This document shows positions 26,534 through 35,327 of a stretch of 64,000 nucleotides of DNA, in pieces (position 1 is the first letter of the stretch; each line of letters opens with the position of its first letter). Made by a program: the position numbers and the translations under genes. Below the pieces are notes generated by a model. The model had not been told where the DNA came from. It was given only the letters and a program-made list of their open reading frames with translations, and made no database searches. The stretch comes from Vibrio japonicus (GTDB lineage Bacteria > Pseudomonadota > Gammaproteobacteria > Enterobacterales > Vibrionaceae), in assembly GCF_024582835.1 (NCBI RefSeq), contig NZ_CP102097.1, positions 434,001 to 498,000 on the forward strand. Direction: 5' to 3'.

Positions 26534-27685
26534 CTAGCAGGCAATGTATTGATTAGCGTCAACGGTATCTAAATATTGCCTACGAATATCAATAAATAAT
26601 TCAAGATTATTGAGCAGCACATCGACACACTCTGGATCAAACATTTTTCCTGTTTGCTGCTCCACGTACTCCACCACACGCTCAATATCCCAAGCTGGCT
26701 TATAAGCCCTTCGGCTAAGAAGCGCATCAAACACATCGGCTAATGTCACAATCCTCGCTTCCAGAGGGATAGACTCTTTGCAAAGTGCATCTGGTAATCC
26801 AGATCCATCAAACTGTTCGTGATGGTGCCTGACAATATTTTTGATAAGCTGAGTTTCACCTTCAGAGATTAAATGCGTGCCAGAGAGCGAGATCACTTCG
26901 TCGATAATTTTTTCACCATAAATTGTGTGATTATTCATGACTAAGCGCTCTTCAGGCGTAAAACGTCTGGTGCTGTATAGGATATCGTCTGGGATCATGT
27001 ACTTCCCGATATCGTGTAATGGCGCGTATTGCCTGATTCTATGAATAAACTGATGGCTGATGTCAGCACCATTTTCAGACAATATTCGAGCAATCAGCTC
27101 ACTATAGATACCCATTCGAATCAGGTGTTCTTTGGTTTCCGGGTCTCTTGCATGCCCCATATTTAATGCGATATCTAGCGAAGAGCGGAGGTGTCTTTGA
27201 TCTTGATAGAGCTGAATAAACAAATGTGCGACGGTCTGAGACAGATAAGCTCAATCTCTCGCCACAATCTCTTGATTAAAATAACTAGACTGAGAAGCGT
27301 TAATAAAGATAAAACCAATGGTTTCCCCGTGGTGGGAGATGGGGAAGGTGTAGCTGCTGCGATGTCCTTTACTTATCAATTCACTGATGCGTTCGGTCTG
27401 AGTCATTTCGCTGAGTTCATCGATAATCCGAATAGTCGACGTAAATGCAATGCTCCCAAGTGATGTTGCGCTCTTAAGTTGATGCTCTTTATAGTCATGC
27501 TCTCCCACTTCAGACAATCTGTCTTGAACGTAATAGTTGGAGACCGTCTTATCCACAATCAAAGCGACGGAAAATCGAGACAGCTTGCTAAAGCCTGTGC
27601 TAGCCAGCTTATAGATAAGATCCAACTTCAAAACAATATCGATGTCTTGAGAAACAATTTTATTCAACGCTGAATAATCAAGCAT
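26534..27685 (-). pseudogene. GAF-like/HD-GYP phosphodiesterase gene with in-frame TGA
   Basis: One reading frame of about 383 codons is interrupted by a single TGA at 27251-27253. Before it, 144 residues form a GAF-like sensory domain (SRFSVALIVD, HRSSYTFPISHHGETIGFIFINA). After it, 238 residues continue in the same frame as an HD-GYP domain with the metal-binding HDIGK and the signature HHHEQFDGSGLP, where Leu replaces the usual Tyr of GYP. The downstream part has only a TTG at 27223 with no ribosome-binding site, so independent translation is unlikely. The TGA could come from a TGG or CGA codon. The start chosen is the ATG at 27685 behind AAGGCTAGG. Intact relatives would degrade c-di-GMP. 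Confidence 0.75.
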
Positions 27686-27864
27686 GTGATACCTAGCCTT
27701 GGGATGAATTAAGAATTTTTGGAGCAACACCTCAAATCTAGAGTGAAATTTATCAAACAAATAACATATCAATCACAAGCATATGTCTAAATTTAGAATT
27801 TCATCATAATTATTATGGTTAAAATGCAATAAACAGCACATCATTCCATGACGATTGAAACGAT

Positions 27865-28638
27865 TTATCGCGCGAGAAAATAGACATCGACAAAGAAATA
27901 GATCGTCATCGAGATACTGGAAAAAGCGATAAAAGCTCTGACATGCTGTTGCTTAATATTTCTGGAGACATTCGCGGCAACGTACCCGCCTAACAAGGTA
28001 CCCGCCATCACAACAACCCCGCGATTCCAGTCAATGGCACCTTCCAATACAAACACCGCAATCGCGACGAGCGACACACTTGAAGAGACCAACAGTTTTA
28101 GACCGTTCATCTGATTGATGTCCTTGTACCCTGCCAGCACCAAGTAACTCAGTACAATAACCCCGAGTCCGGCATTGAAAAAACCGCCATACGCAGACAC
28201 AAAAACAAGGCTTAAGACTAAAACAAGCGATCCCCATCGAGAACTTATTGACGCACGTTGAGCCACCTTAGTGACCATACCACTCACTTTAGGACCGAAG
28301 ATAAAAAGCAACGTTGCAAAAAGTAACAGCCAAGGAATGGCTTCCAGAAACAGCGTTTCCGAAATGTTCAACAGTAGATAAGCGCCAATAACGCCGCCAA
28401 TCAAACTCCAAACAACGGTATATGCAATAACATCTGGGTGCTGTGCGATGTCTTTTCTAAATCCATAAGCACCACTTAAGTAGCCCGCACATGCAGCAAA
28501 AGTATTGGTTGCATTGGCGATGATCGGGGGCACGCCAACAAACAATAACGACGGGAAGGTAATAAAGCTTCCACCACCAGCAACGCTATTAAGAACACCT
28601 CCAAGTACGCCAGCAACAAATAAGAGAATCCATTCCAT
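27865..28638 (-). CDS. TSUP (TauE/SafE, DUF81) family membrane transporter
   Basis: The 257-residue protein has about eight hydrophobic segments and the family's two repeated glycine-rich motifs: GVLGGVLNSVAGGGSFITFP at the N terminus and GGFFNAGLGVIVLSYL in the second half. TSUP proteins export sulfite, sulfoacetate or other organosulfur anions, but the substrate cannot be read from sequence. The ATG at 28638 begins the usual family N terminus (MEWILLFVAG); the frame extends 14 codons further without support. No linked sulfur-metabolism gene is present. Confidence 0.85.
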   Translation of the reverse strand: MEWILLFVAGVLGGVLNSVAGGGSFITFPSLLFVGVPPIIANATNTFAACAGYLSGAYGFRKDIAQHPDVIAYTVVWSLIGGVIGAYLLLNISETLFLEAIPWLLLFATLLFIFGPKVSGMVTKVAQRASISSRWGSLVLVLSLVFVSAYGGFFNAGLGVIVLSYLVLAGYKDINQMNGLKLLVSSSVSLVAIAVFVLEGAIDWNRGVVVMAGTLLGGYVAANVSRNIKQQHVRAFIAFSSISMTIYFFVDVYFLAR

Positions 28639-28755
28639 AGTGTATTCACATGACCATTTTGTAATTGTAATGTAAACCACTGTAATATTTGTTTAAATTT
28701 CGAACAAGCCATAATATCCCTTACAGTGACGCTACGCAGGTCAAAGAAAGGTTGC

Positions 28756-29586
28756 TCAAAGCAAAGAAAGCGCCATATCTTTCCAGTCTTCTAGTTCATT
28801 TCGATAGTGCTGAATTTGCTGGGGTGTTGCGGAATTCACCATTTTGACAAAGTAACGCGCAGAAATACCTTGGTTGTGCTCGCGCTTTGCTAATAATGGG
28901 TCAGAAAAATAACGATTAGGATTGAACAACAGTTGGTTTAAATGGTTGGAAAAGTAGGACGAATCCTGTCGCTTGTTGAGTAGCTCATTGATCACAATAC
29001 GCATCTTGGTTTGGTGCTTGATCCAGTCCGGTTGCGTGACAAGCATATGTTCGCTCCACTCGGTAACTATTGCTTCTTGATCTCTAGTGAGTGGACCAAA
29101 CCATTCTTCAAAATTCTCTTCAATCTTTTGTGCGTAGATAGATTGCACTTCATTAGGAGGTAAGTCTTTATACTTCTTTTTATAGCGAGTATGCCTGACA
29201 CGAATACTATTCATGAGCTCCTCTACTTGTTCGTCTGTCAGTTGCTTCGCCAGTTCTACCACTTCTGGCTCAATTTTCTGCAATACCCTGTCGCTATGAA
29301 TTTTGATCTTTTTCTGCTGTGCTTCTAAATCTTCGATCGAAAATGTTTGGGGGTTCAGTGCAATCAGCTCATCAAGGTGTTCGATATAATGCGGCAATTC
29401 GCTACCTGTATGCCATTTCATCAATGCTTTTACTTTGTTCCTAACGACCGATTCCTGCTCATCGTTAAGCTCTACAAAGTCATCCAGATAACTTACCGCC
29501 AACCAATCTAATTTGTTGTAGATAAATTTAGCGCTACACCCAGCGAGCAGCACACAGATTAATGCCAACAATCCCCAGCGTTTCAT
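28756..29586 (-). CDS. DUF6279-type lipoprotein
   Basis: The 276-residue product has a clear lipoprotein signal: hydrophobic stretch then LLAGC with the lipidated cysteine at position 17. The mature part begins AKFIYNKLDWLAVSYLDDFVELN, typical of the DUF6279 family, and is predicted mostly helical and highly charged. No enzymatic motif is visible. AGGAG precedes the ATG at 29586; the frame extends 37 codons upstream but without a ribosome-binding site. Serine follows the cysteine, favouring transfer to the outer membrane. Function unknown. Confidence 0.75.
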   Translation of the reverse strand: MKRWGLLALICVLLAGCSAKFIYNKLDWLAVSYLDDFVELNDEQESVVRNKVKALMKWHTGSELPHYIEHLDELIALNPQTFSIEDLEAQQKKIKIHSDRVLQKIEPEVVELAKQLTDEQVEELMNSIRVRHTRYKKKYKDLPPNEVQSIYAQKIEENFEEWFGPLTRDQEAIVTEWSEHMLVTQPDWIKHQTKMRIVINELLNKRQDSSYFSNHLNQLLFNPNRYFSDPLLAKREHNQGISARYFVKMVNSATPQQIQHYRNELEDWKDMALSLL

Positions 29587-29932
29587 AGCAACTCCTGCTT
29601 CATAGTGGCTCCTAAATTCACAAACTCCTCTCATCGTTACTATAGCACTGCAGCTATTTGAGGATATTTTTTGCAGCAATTTGTGGGCTATCCGCACAAG
29701 GCACGATGTAAGATGCCGTTGTTCAACCTAGCGACTAAAAAGGTTATCTCTTGATGAGTGAAAGACCTAACCTAGCTTTATCGACAAACAGGTGGGCAAA
29801 GACGCCACAAAATATTTAGAACTCGAATAATTTTAACTCATCGAAATATCGATGCGATTTTTGTATATACGTGTGTTATCATCGCCCAACTTTGACGCAC
29901 CTCACGGTTTTAATGAAAAACAATGAGGACAA
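29587..29932. other. Divergent intergenic region before the BCCT gene
   Basis: No gene is seen. The octamer AACCTAGC occurs twice (29725-29732 and 29769-29776) with a complementary AGGTT between (29741-29745). The AT-rich part after 29810 probably carries the promoter for the BCCT transcript. Confidence 0.4.
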
Positions 29933-29980
29933 ATGCACGTTTTGTTGTTATCGACAAACCACAAAAAAGCGAACTTTTAG
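29933..29980 (+). CDS. 15-codon upstream ORF abutting the BCCT start
   Basis: The frame reads MHVLLLSTNHKKANF and its TAG stop is immediately followed by the ATG of the BCCT transporter. GAGG lies six bases before this small ORF's ATG, whereas the transporter ATG has no ribosome-binding site of its own. An imperfect inverted repeat (TTTTGTTGTT / AAACCACAAAA) spans the ORF. This suggests translation of the transporter depends on termination-reinitiation from the small ORF. Confidence 0.45.
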   Translation: MHVLLLSTNHKKANF

Positions 29981-31576
29981 ATGTCTAACATTACGCAGTC
30001 AGTCAGCAGTCTCTCTCACTCGGGATCTGTTGATGCGGCGGCTAACACAGTTTCTCCATCCTCCGACTTTATTAACAAACTCGAACTCAACAACCCCGTA
30101 TTCTGGATAAGCGGCAGCTTTCTTACTCTGTTTGTGCTTCTGGCCGTAACCAACTCAGCAGGGCTGACTCAGCTAGTCAACACGGGTTTTGGCTATGCAA
30201 CAGAGTACTTCGGTGCATTTTGGCAAGTGCTTCTTCTGTTGAATTTCCTCATTGGCCTTGTCATCGCGTTCGGACGTACTGGCTATGTCCGTTTAGGTGG
30301 TTTAGCCATGCCTGATATCGACACATTTAAGTGGATATCTATCATTTTATGTACGTTGCTGGCTGGTGGCGGGGTATTTTGGGCAGCGGCAGAGCCTATT
30401 GCTCACTTTGTTACCGCTCCCCCACTCTACGGTGAAGCGCTGCCAAAAACGGCGGCGATCAACGCGTTGTCTCAATCTTTCATGCATTGGGGCTTCTTAG
30501 CTTGGGCCATTCTTGGCTGCCTGTCTTCTATCGTTTTAATGCATCTGCATTATGATAAAGGCTTACCACTTAAACCTCGTACCCTGCTATATCCAATCTT
30601 TGGTGACAAAGCGATAAACGGCTGGATCGGTACTGTCGCTGACGCATGCAGTATCATCGCAGTTGCTGCAGGTACTATCGGACCAATTGGCTTTTTAGGG
30701 CTGCAAATCAGTTACGCGCTTAATTCTTTGTTTGGTGTGCCTGATACGTTTGCGACACAATGCATGGTTGTCCTTTTCGCCATCGCTATGTACACGCTAT
30801 CTGCACTGAGTGGTGTCAGCCGAGGCATACAGCTCGTCAGCCGTTACAACATCATCCTTTCAGTTCTCCTTATTGGATACCTGTTGTTCTTTGGGCCAAC
30901 CAGCTTTATCGTTGATGGTTACGTTCAAGGCGTCGGTCGCATGGTCGACAACTTTGTCCCGATGGCGCTGTTCCGCGGTGATACTGGCTGGTTAAGTTGG
31001 TGGACAGTATTCTTCTGGGGTTGGTTTATCGGTTACGGGCCTATGATGGCGATCTTTATTGCTCGTATCTCTCGTGGCCGCACAATTCGCCAACTTATCC
31101 TGTCGGTAAGTATTGCTGCTCCGCTCATTACCTGTTTCTGGTTTAGTATCGTCGGCGGCAGTGGGCTTGCGTTTGAACTCGAAAATCCCGGTCTGATCTC
31201 TAGTGCGTTTGAAGGCTTTAACCTTCCTGCTGTATTGCTCGCCATCACGGGTGAATTGCCATTCCCAGTGATTGTTTCAGTTCTCTTTCTGATCCTTACG
31301 ACGACATTTATCGTTACAACTGGTGACTCGATGACGTACACCATCAGTGTTGTCATGACAGGCTCGACAGAACCTAATGCGGTTATTCGCTCGTTTTGGG
31401 GCGTGATGATGGGTGCTGTGGCAATTGCTTTGATTTCGATGGGGTCAGGCGGCATTTCTGCTCTGCAATCATTCATCGTGATTACCGCCGTACCAGTCTC
31501 GTTCATTCTTGTACCGAGTATTTGGAAAGCGCCGAAAATCGCAAACCAGATGGCAAAAGATCAAGGAATCATCTAA
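29981..31576 (+). CDS. BCCT-family secondary transporter
   Basis: The 531-residue inner-membrane protein has about 12 hydrophobic helices and the hallmark BCCT stretch after helix 8: WWTVFFWGWFIGYGPMMAIF followed by IARISRGRTIRQLI. BCCT carriers take up betaine, choline, carnitine and related quaternary amines, often with Na+. The substrate-binding aromatic region (WGWFIGYG) differs from the WAWWISWS type of classical betaine carriers, so the substrate may be unusual. The N-terminal tail is short, with no long osmosensing extension. It lies next to the PhnR-type regulator and phosphorus-compound importer, convergent with the regulator gene. Translation appears coupled to a small upstream ORF. 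Confidence 0.88.
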   Translation: MSNITQSVSSLSHSGSVDAAANTVSPSSDFINKLELNNPVFWISGSFLTLFVLLAVTNSAGLTQLVNTGFGYATEYFGAFWQVLLLLNFLIGLVIAFGRTGYVRLGGLAMPDIDTFKWISIILCTLLAGGGVFWAAAEPIAHFVTAPPLYGEALPKTAAINALSQSFMHWGFLAWAILGCLSSIVLMHLHYDKGLPLKPRTLLYPIFGDKAINGWIGTVADACSIIAVAAGTIGPIGFLGLQISYALNSLFGVPDTFATQCMVVLFAIAMYTLSALSGVSRGIQLVSRYNIILSVLLIGYLLFFGPTSFIVDGYVQGVGRMVDNFVPMALFRGDTGWLSWWTVFFWGWFIGYGPMMAIFIARISRGRTIRQLILSVSIAAPLITCFWFSIVGGSGLAFELENPGLISSAFEGFNLPAVLLAITGELPFPVIVSVLFLILTTTFIVTTGDSMTYTISVVMTGSTEPNAVIRSFWGVMMGAVAIALISMGSGGISALQSFIVITAVPVSFILVPSIWKAPKIANQMAKDQGII

Positions 31577-31581
31577 GTTGC

Positions 31582-31616
31582 AAGGCTCTTCCCCTGATGG
31601 GAAGAGCCTTATTTTT
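31582..31616 (+). terminator. Terminator of the BCCT gene
   Basis: AAGGCTCTTCCC (31582-31593) and GGGAAGAGCCTT (31599-31610) form a perfect 12-bp stem with a five-base loop, followed by ATTTTTT. It overlaps the stop codon of the convergent regulator gene. Confidence 0.92.
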
Positions 31617-32334
31617 TACTGTCTATCCGAATCATGACCGCATCAGGTCGCCAATATTCAAATTCACAGTCCATCAACTCTCCATCCTGCTTATAGTTAA
31701 CTCGACAGATTTTGAGCACAGGTTGCCCTTCTGCTAGGTTCAGTGCTTTTGCAACATGTGCTGGTGCAGAGGTCGGGATAACATCGAATCGGGAACGTTC
31801 CGTTTCATAGCCATATTGCTCTCGAAATAACCCCGTTAATGACAAAGTCAGGTTTTGGGACAAAACGCCTTCGAACAAATCCACTTTCAGCACGTTTTCA
31901 ACAAACAAGACCGCTCGACCATCTATGTAGCGCAGACGTTCGATCACGTGAACTTTGGTCATCGTTCTAAGTTCAAGAGCCTTTGAATACTCCTCTGCTG
32001 CAATCTCTGTACGAACATTGATTAGCTTGGTTTCCGCAATTCGGTGCTGCTCTCGAATCATTTGGTGGAAGTGAGAACGCGAAAGCGGGTTATATTGAAT
32101 TCGCTCTGGTGATACGTACCAGCCTCTTCGCTCTTCACGATAAATTAGCCCTTCTGTCTCTAACGAAACTAACGCATCTTTAACTGTAATACGTGTCGTA
32201 GAGAACAGCTCACTCAACTCCCGTTCTGATGGTAATTTCTGCCCTTCATTGATAACGCCCGCCACTATCTGTTCTCTCAAACTGTTTTTTATTTTGCTGA
32301 GTTGCGTCATGGGGGCTATTGATTGAGTACTCAT
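31609..32334 (-). CDS. phnR: GntR/HutC-family regulator, PhnR type
   Basis: The 241-residue product has a GntR winged helix-turn-helix (LPSERELSELFSTTRITVKDAL, roughly residues 32-55) and a C-terminal UTRA ligand-binding domain (FVENVLKVDLFEG, LKICRVNYKQDGELMDCEFEY). The combination and its position divergent from a phnSTUV-like importer match the phosphonate regulator PhnR. I use the ATG at 32334; the frame extends to 32388 but that part overlaps the putative operator. A 13-base motif lies just before its ATG and is repeated before phnS, suggesting it represses both itself and the importer operon until an organophosphorus ligand binds. Confidence 0.8.
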   Translation of the reverse strand: MSTQSIAPMTQLSKIKNSLREQIVAGVINEGQKLPSERELSELFSTTRITVKDALVSLETEGLIYREERRGWYVSPERIQYNPLSRSHFHQMIREQHRIAETKLINVRTEIAAEEYSKALELRTMTKVHVIERLRYIDGRAVLFVENVLKVDLFEGVLSQNLTLSLTGLFREQYGYETERSRFDVIPTSAPAHVAKALNLAEGQPVLKICRVNYKQDGELMDCEFEYWRPDAVMIRIDSKK

Positions 32335-32336
32335 TC

Positions 32337-32349
32337 CTGACCTAGTCCA
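32337..32349. promoter_or_regulatory. Putative PhnR operator 1 (phnR side)
   Basis: CTGACCTAGTCCA, an imperfect palindrome around CTAG, lies three bases before the phnR ATG and covers its ribosome-binding site region. The identical 13-mer occurs at 32518-32530. Confidence 0.6.
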
Positions 32350-32517
32350 ACGAAATATTCGCCACAAAGTAATCCATCTAGATAACAAAAATATGACAAC
32401 AATGAATCGCTTACAAAATCAGCCGTTGAAATATTTCCGACACGAAATTTCACCAAAACTGTCAAATTAATTGCGATAAAACGTCACATTCCACCCATAG
32501 GATACAAAACGAACTAA

Positions 32518-32530
32518 CTGACCTAGTCCA
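32518..32530. promoter_or_regulatory. Putative PhnR operator 2 (phnS side)
   Basis: CTGACCTAGTCCA lies 14 bases before the phnS ATG and is identical to the copy before phnR. Its position between promoter and start codon suggests repression by blocking transcription. Weak Pho-box-like half sites (CTGTCA at 32459, CGTCAC at 32482) lie upstream. Confidence 0.6.
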
Positions 32531-32544
32531 GAAGGATGGAGACA

Positions 32545-33612
32545 ATGAAAACTTTGCTTAGTCGTTCCACTGCACTCTCTGCAGCGCTACTTGCAACTAC
32601 CTTTGCTACACACACTTTCGCAAAAGATGCGGATCTACAATCACTGATCGAAGCAGCGCAAAAAGAAGGCGCGGTCTACAGTGTGGGAATGCCAGACAGT
32701 TGGGCAAACTGGAAAGGCACGTGGGAAGATTTGAAATCAAACTACGGGCTCACTCACCAAGATACAGACATGAGCTCAGCACAAGAAATCGCGAAATTTG
32801 AAGCAGAGAAAAAGAAAGCGACTGCCGATATTGGTGACGTTGGCTTTGCATTTGCGCGTGTTGCCGTGAAAAAAGGCGTCACTCAGCCATACAAGCCAAC
32901 GACTTGGAATGAGATTCCAGATTGGGCAAAAGACAAAGATGGCCACTGGGCACTGGCTTATACAGGTACGATTGCATTTATCACTAACAACAACTTAGTG
33001 AAAAACGCACCTAAGTCTTGGGATGACCTGCTAAAAGGCGATTATAAAATCACTGTGGGTGATGTCGGTGTTGCCGCACAAGCAAACAACGCAGTGTTAG
33101 CGGCCGCTTTTGCTAAAGGAGGAGATGAGTCTAACCTGAAACCTGCGCTTAAGTTCTTTGGTGAATTAGCGAAACAAAAACGCCTGTCGTTTACTGACCC
33201 GAGCATCGCTAACCTCGAAAAAGGTGAAGTAGAAGTCGCCATCATGTGGGATTTCAACGCACTAAATTACCGTGACCAAATTGACCGCGACCGCTTTACC
33301 GTAACCATTCCTCAAGACGGTTCTGTGATTTCTGGTTACACCACCATCATCAACAAATATGCGCAAAACCCGAATGCCGCAAAACTGGCTCGTGAATACA
33401 TTTTCAGTGACCAAGGCCAGATCAACCTTGCTGAAGGTTACGCTCGTCCAATCCGCAGCAACGTAACGCTTCCAAAGTCAGTAAAAGACAAACTGATTGC
33501 GAACGACCAGTACACCAACGTACATCCGGTAACGGACTTTAATGCGTGGGAAAAATCGGCTCGCAAGTTGCCACGCCAATGGCAAGAAAGCGTTTTAATC
33601 CACCAGCAATAA
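32545..33612 (+). CDS. phnS: ABC transporter substrate-binding protein, 2-aminoethylphosphonate type
   Basis: The 355-residue periplasmic protein has a signal peptide (ALSAALLATTFATHTFA, cleavage near residue 26) and a type II periplasmic-binding fold of the Fe3+/phosphonate/sugar-phosphate group. It contains LQSLIEAAQKEGAVYSVGMP and GDVGFAFARVAVKKG. It matches the PhnS-like family of putative 2-aminoethylphosphonate binders. The ATG at 32545 sits behind GGATGGAG; an ATG nine bases earlier overlaps this signal. It is the first gene of a six-gene operon with phosphodiesterase, two permeases, ATPase and HAD phosphatase. The true ligand is uncertain because the usual catabolic partners PhnW and PhnX are missing. 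Confidence 0.8.
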   Translation: MKTLLSRSTALSAALLATTFATHTFAKDADLQSLIEAAQKEGAVYSVGMPDSWANWKGTWEDLKSNYGLTHQDTDMSSAQEIAKFEAEKKKATADIGDVGFAFARVAVKKGVTQPYKPTTWNEIPDWAKDKDGHWALAYTGTIAFITNNNLVKNAPKSWDDLLKGDYKITVGDVGVAAQANNAVLAAAFAKGGDESNLKPALKFFGELAKQKRLSFTDPSIANLEKGEVEVAIMWDFNALNYRDQIDRDRFTVTIPQDGSVISGYTTIINKYAQNPNAAKLAREYIFSDQGQINLAEGYARPIRSNVTLPKSVKDKLIANDQYTNVHPVTDFNAWEKSARKLPRQWQESVLIHQQ

Positions 33613-33621
33613 GAGATCACT

Positions 33622-34428
33622 ATGAGCAATAAGGTCATCCTTGTTGTTCTAGATGGACTGAACTATCAGGTAGCCCGCGATTGCATGGGCTACCTTAACG
33701 GTCTATTAGAGCAACACCGCGCCACACTTTACCCGATTCAATGCGAGCTTCCTTCCATGTCTCGGCCGCTGTACGAATGCATCATAACGGGAGTACGACC
33801 AGTCGAAAGTGGCATTGTGAACAATCACGTTGTGCGTTTGTCGAATCAAGATTCCATTTTCAGCCTTGCAACTTCACAAGGTAAGTCAACAGCCGCAGCG
33901 GCATACCATTGGGTGAGCGAGTTATACAATCGAGCCCCATACGATGCCGTGCGTGACCGCATGACTCATGATGAATCACTGAATATTCAACACGGCTGTT
34001 TTTATCATTGGGATCACTACCCAGATGAAGCACTGTTCTTAGATGCAGAGCACTTGCGCCAAACATATAACCCAGACTTTCTACTCATCCATCCGATGAA
34101 TATTGATGATATGGGGCACAAGTTTGGTCTCGATTCTCGTCAATATCGAAACAGTGCGCGAGGCGCTGACATCTATTTGTCGAATTATATTGAGCGATGG
34201 TTGGAAGAAGGTTATCAAATCATCATCACCAGTGATCACGGGATGAACAACGATCTTTCTCACGGCGGCATTTTACCCGAAGAAAGAGAAGTGCCGTTCT
34301 TCGTAATTGGCGATAAGTTCACTCATCAAGAGTGCCAAGTTAACCAGACGGATATTTGTGGCATCGTCTGCCAGCTTTTGGGACTTGAGCACAGCAAACC
34401 CTACTCTCAGAAATTGTTAGCACTATGA
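33622..34428 (+). CDS. Cytosolic alkaline-phosphatase-superfamily hydrolase (NPP/phosphodiesterase type)
   Basis: The 268-residue product belongs to the type I phosphodiesterase/nucleotide pyrophosphatase branch of the alkaline phosphatase superfamily. Two-metal ligands are readable: Asp11 (VVLDGL), the nucleophile Ser47 in LPSMSRP (Thr or Ser in relatives), Asp162 and His166 in NIDDMGHKFG, Asp205-His206 in TSDHGMN, and His214 in LSHGG. It has no signal peptide, so it acts on imported substrate. Relatives hydrolyse phosphodiesters or phosphonoacetate. It lies nine bases after phnS and overlaps the next permease gene by four bases, so it is firmly part of the importer operon. Cleaving an imported phosphodiester or phosphonate is the likely role. 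Confidence 0.75.
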   Translation: MSNKVILVVLDGLNYQVARDCMGYLNGLLEQHRATLYPIQCELPSMSRPLYECIITGVRPVESGIVNNHVVRLSNQDSIFSLATSQGKSTAAAAYHWVSELYNRAPYDAVRDRMTHDESLNIQHGCFYHWDHYPDEALFLDAEHLRQTYNPDFLLIHPMNIDDMGHKFGLDSRQYRNSARGADIYLSNYIERWLEEGYQIIITSDHGMNNDLSHGGILPEEREVPFFVIGDKFTHQECQVNQTDICGIVCQLLGLEHSKPYSQKLLAL

Positions 34429-35327
34429 GCAGCCCAGCACTATCCCAAACACGCAAAAGATCAGCAACCAAAGATTTAAGCGCGCTGATACGTCTTAAAC
34501 CGCTTATTTGGTTAATGCCATTTGCTCTGTTTTTTTACCTTTTCCAGTTAGCACCAATGATTTGGGTGTTCATCAATAGTTTTATATACGAAGAGACGTT
34601 CTCTTTTGAAAACTATCTAGAAATACTCGGCTCTGGTTTTATGATGCAGGCCTTTGGCAATAGTTTGTGGCTTGCCGTTTGGTCGAGCTTGATCGGCCTT
34701 GTCATCGCCACCACTTTGGTGTCTTCATTGCGCCGCGTCAATTCAAGAATTCGTGATGGCGTTATTGCCTTTACTAACATGAGCAGCAACTTTGCCGGTG
34801 TTCCACTTTCGTTTGCGTTTATTATCATTCTTGGCACAAACGGGGCCATTACCCTCTTGCTCAAACAGTACGGATTGCTGGGCGACTTCGACCTTTACGG
34901 AAAATGGGGATTACTGGCGATTTACATCTACTTTCAGATCCCACTGGCAGTTTTGCTGCTCTACCCTGCTTTCGATGCACTCAGCGATGATTGGCAAGCC
35001 GCAGCTGCTCTGTTGGGCGCAAAAACGTCTCAGTACTGGACCAGAATCGCACTGCCTGTTCTATCACCCGCCCTACTCGGTACATTTATCATCTTGATTG
35101 CGAATGCCGTGGGTGCTTACGCCAGTGTCTACGCATTAACCTCAGGTAACTACAACGTCATTACCATTCGAATCGCGAGCCTTGTTTCTGGTGACTTGTT
35201 CTTAGAGCCTAATTTAGCCGCCGCGATTTCGGTGCTGCTTATGGTACTGCTCGTCTTTATCACCTTTATCAATCAATGGCTTATTTCCAAGAGCTACGCA
35301 GGGAAGAAATCCAATGCAAAACACTAA
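34425..35327 (+). CDS. phnU: ABC transporter permease, phosphonate type
   Basis: The 300-residue inner-membrane protein has six predicted helices. The first is LIWLMPFALFFYLFQLAPMIWVF. The binding-protein-dependent permease loop is in AAALLGAKTSQYWTRIALPVLSPALLG (EAA-like motif near residue 190-215). It overlaps the preceding hydrolase by four bases (ATGA) and the next permease by 14 bases, indicating translational coupling. It forms a heterodimeric channel with the following permease. Phosphonate assignment rests on gene order and similarity to the phnSTUV type; closely related transporters carry ferric iron or sugar phosphates. Confidence 0.8.
   Translation: MSSPALSQTRKRSATKDLSALIRLKPLIWLMPFALFFYLFQLAPMIWVFINSFIYEETFSFENYLEILGSGFMMQAFGNSLWLAVWSSLIGLVIATTLVSSLRRVNSRIRDGVIAFTNMSSNFAGVPLSFAFIIILGTNGAITLLLKQYGLLGDFDLYGKWGLLAIYIYFQIPLAVLLLYPAFDALSDDWQAAAALLGAKTSQYWTRIALPVLSPALLGTFIILIANAVGAYASVYALTSGNYNVITIRIASLVSGDLFLEPNLAAAISVLLMVLLVFITFINQWLISKSYAGKKSNAKH

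Noticed and set aside
32459-32490. Possible Pho box upstream of phnS
   Set aside because: CTGTCA and CGTCAC are 22 bases apart but the middle repeat is poor, so the two adjacent 11-mers needed for PhoB are not present.
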